13,733 bases of DNA, from positions 1-13,733 of the forward strand of contig JAEZHJ010000202.1 in the NCBI GenBank assembly GCA_023436925.1. Reading direction: 5' to 3'. The DNA comes from Actinomycetes bacterium (GTDB lineage: Bacteria > Actinomycetota > Actinomycetes > Propionibacteriales > Propionibacteriaceae). The notes under the pieces are model-generated. The model made no database searches. It was not told the origin of the DNA and worked only from the letters and a program-made list of their open reading frames with translations. The translations under genes and the position numbers were made by a program. Position 1 is the first letter of the stretch; every line of letters begins with the position of its first letter. Shown in pieces: positions 12,990 through 13,733 of this stretch.

Positions 12990-13733
12990 ATGTGGGTTTT
13001 CATCATCGTGCTGTTGATCGTCCTGGCGGTCGGCGGTTACGCGGTCTCGCTCTACAACGGCTTCGTCCGGTCCCGCAACCTGATCCAGGAGTCGTGGCGC
13101 CAGATCGACGTCGAGCTGAACCGCCGATACGACCTGATCCCGAACCTCGTCGAGACGGTCCGGGCCTTTGCCGCCCACGAGCGCAACACCCTTGAGCAGG
13201 TGGTGGCGCTGCGCAGCCAGGCCGCCCAGCTGGCCCAGGCCAGCGGCGGGGTGCCCAGCGAACAGCGCGCCCAGATCGAGGAGCAGCTGTCCGGTGCCGT
13301 CCGCCAGCTGATCGTCAGTGTCGAGGCGTACCCCGAGCTGAAGAGCAACGTGAACTTCCTCGAGTTGCAGCGCGAACTGGCCGCTACCGAGGACCGGATC
13401 GCCGCCGGGCGGCGGTTCTACAACGCCAACGTGCGCAACTACAACACCCAGGTCGAGTCGTTCCCCTCCAACATCCTGGCCGGCATCTTCAAGTTCGAGA
13501 AGGCCACCTACTTCGAGGTCAACGACCAGGCGATGCGGCAGGCCCCGCAGGTGAACTTCGGCGAGATCAGCGACCGTGGGGACGCCCCGCGGCCCGGTGC
13601 CGAGCCGACCAACGCCCAGCTCGAGGCGGGGGCCGCGGCCGCCGCCGGCGGGCTGCCGAACCCGCAGGCCTACCAGCAGTCCAACCCGCTCGCGCCGCCG
13701 CCGGGGCAGTTCCCCGAGCCGGCGCCGGCCGCC
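12990..13733 (+). CDS. LemA family membrane protein, 3' end beyond window
   Basis: 248 residues are visible with no stop before the window ends. Residues 2-21 are a single membrane segment (VFIIVLLIVLAVGG). Residues about 22-190 are the LemA domain: NGFVRSRNLIQESWRQIDVELNRRYDLIPNLVETV, then VNFLELQRELAATEDRIAAGRRFYNANVRNYN and PSNILAGIFKFEKATYFEV, all hallmark positions. LemA proteins form a helical bundle outside or along the membrane and have no settled function. From about 195 a low-complexity tail rich in Ala, Pro and Gln begins, longer than in short family members. The start is ATG 12990; GTG or other starts nearby do not keep the membrane segment complete. Confidence 0.93.
   Translation, partial: MWVFIIVLLIVLAVGGYAVSLYNGFVRSRNLIQESWRQIDVELNRRYDLIPNLVETVRAFAAHERNTLEQVVALRSQAAQLAQASGGVPSEQRAQIEEQLSGAVRQLIVSVEAYPELKSNVNFLELQRELAATEDRIAAGRRFYNANVRNYNTQVESFPSNILAGIFKFEKATYFEVNDQAMRQAPQVNFGEISDRGDAPRPGAEPTNAQLEAGAAAAAGGLPNPQAYQQSNPLAPPPGQFPEPAPAA

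Overview
The window is very GC-rich, densely coding, and uses GTG and TTG starts with purine-rich ribosome binding sites. Together with a DtxR/IdeR-type iron box, a class E-type LAxTG cell-wall sorting signal and a TAnnnT promoter fused to a start codon, this points to a chromosomal segment of a high-GC actinobacterium. Something in or near the Propionibacteriales is plausible, but the taxon is an inference. I see no insertion sequences, tRNAs, rRNAs, CRISPR arrays or phage genes.

Layout. Positions 1-1645 (+) hold the 3' part of an S9-family serine peptidase cut by the window edge. It meets, tail to tail with a 14-nt overlap, a small NifX/NifB-like protein on the minus strand (1632-1991). Positions 2089-6950 (all minus) form a compact five-gene iron-siderophore import operon read from right to left: lipoprotein receptor, two FecCD-type permeases, ATPase, and an FAD-dependent siderophore-interacting reductase. 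All four junctions are 4-nt ATGA or GTGA overlaps. Upstream of the receptor lies a near-perfect DtxR/IdeR box next to a candidate promoter. Diverging from it is a spermidine-synthase-fold protein (7119-7928, +) whose aminopropyltransferase signature is not intact.

The second half is on the plus strand. A 139-nt leader with direct repeats and possible hairpins (7929-8067) precedes a secreted choice-of-anchor A surface protein (8068-9684) with a Pro-Thr stalk and a LAFTG sorting signal. Next come a short intergenic stretch with two back-to-back perfect palindromes, a large LuxR/MalT-like regulator with a degenerate P-loop (9787-12291), pyrE with a probable leaderless promoter (12350-12892), and the start of a LemA-family membrane protein running off the end (12990-13733).

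How the genes work together. The minus-strand operon is a complete uptake-and-release route for ferric siderophore: capture at the membrane, ATP-driven import, then cytoplasmic reduction. It is probably repressed by iron-loaded DtxR/IdeR. No siderophore synthesis genes are visible, so the source of the ligand is unknown. The surface protein and the adjacent regulator may be a functional pair, but that rests on adjacency only. The remaining genes look like ordinary chromosomal neighbours. I did not find a clearly new multi-gene system. The most checkable leads are the palindromes ahead of the regulator, the anchored surface protein with its leader, and the divergent spermidine-synthase-like gene sharing the iron-regulated intergenic region.
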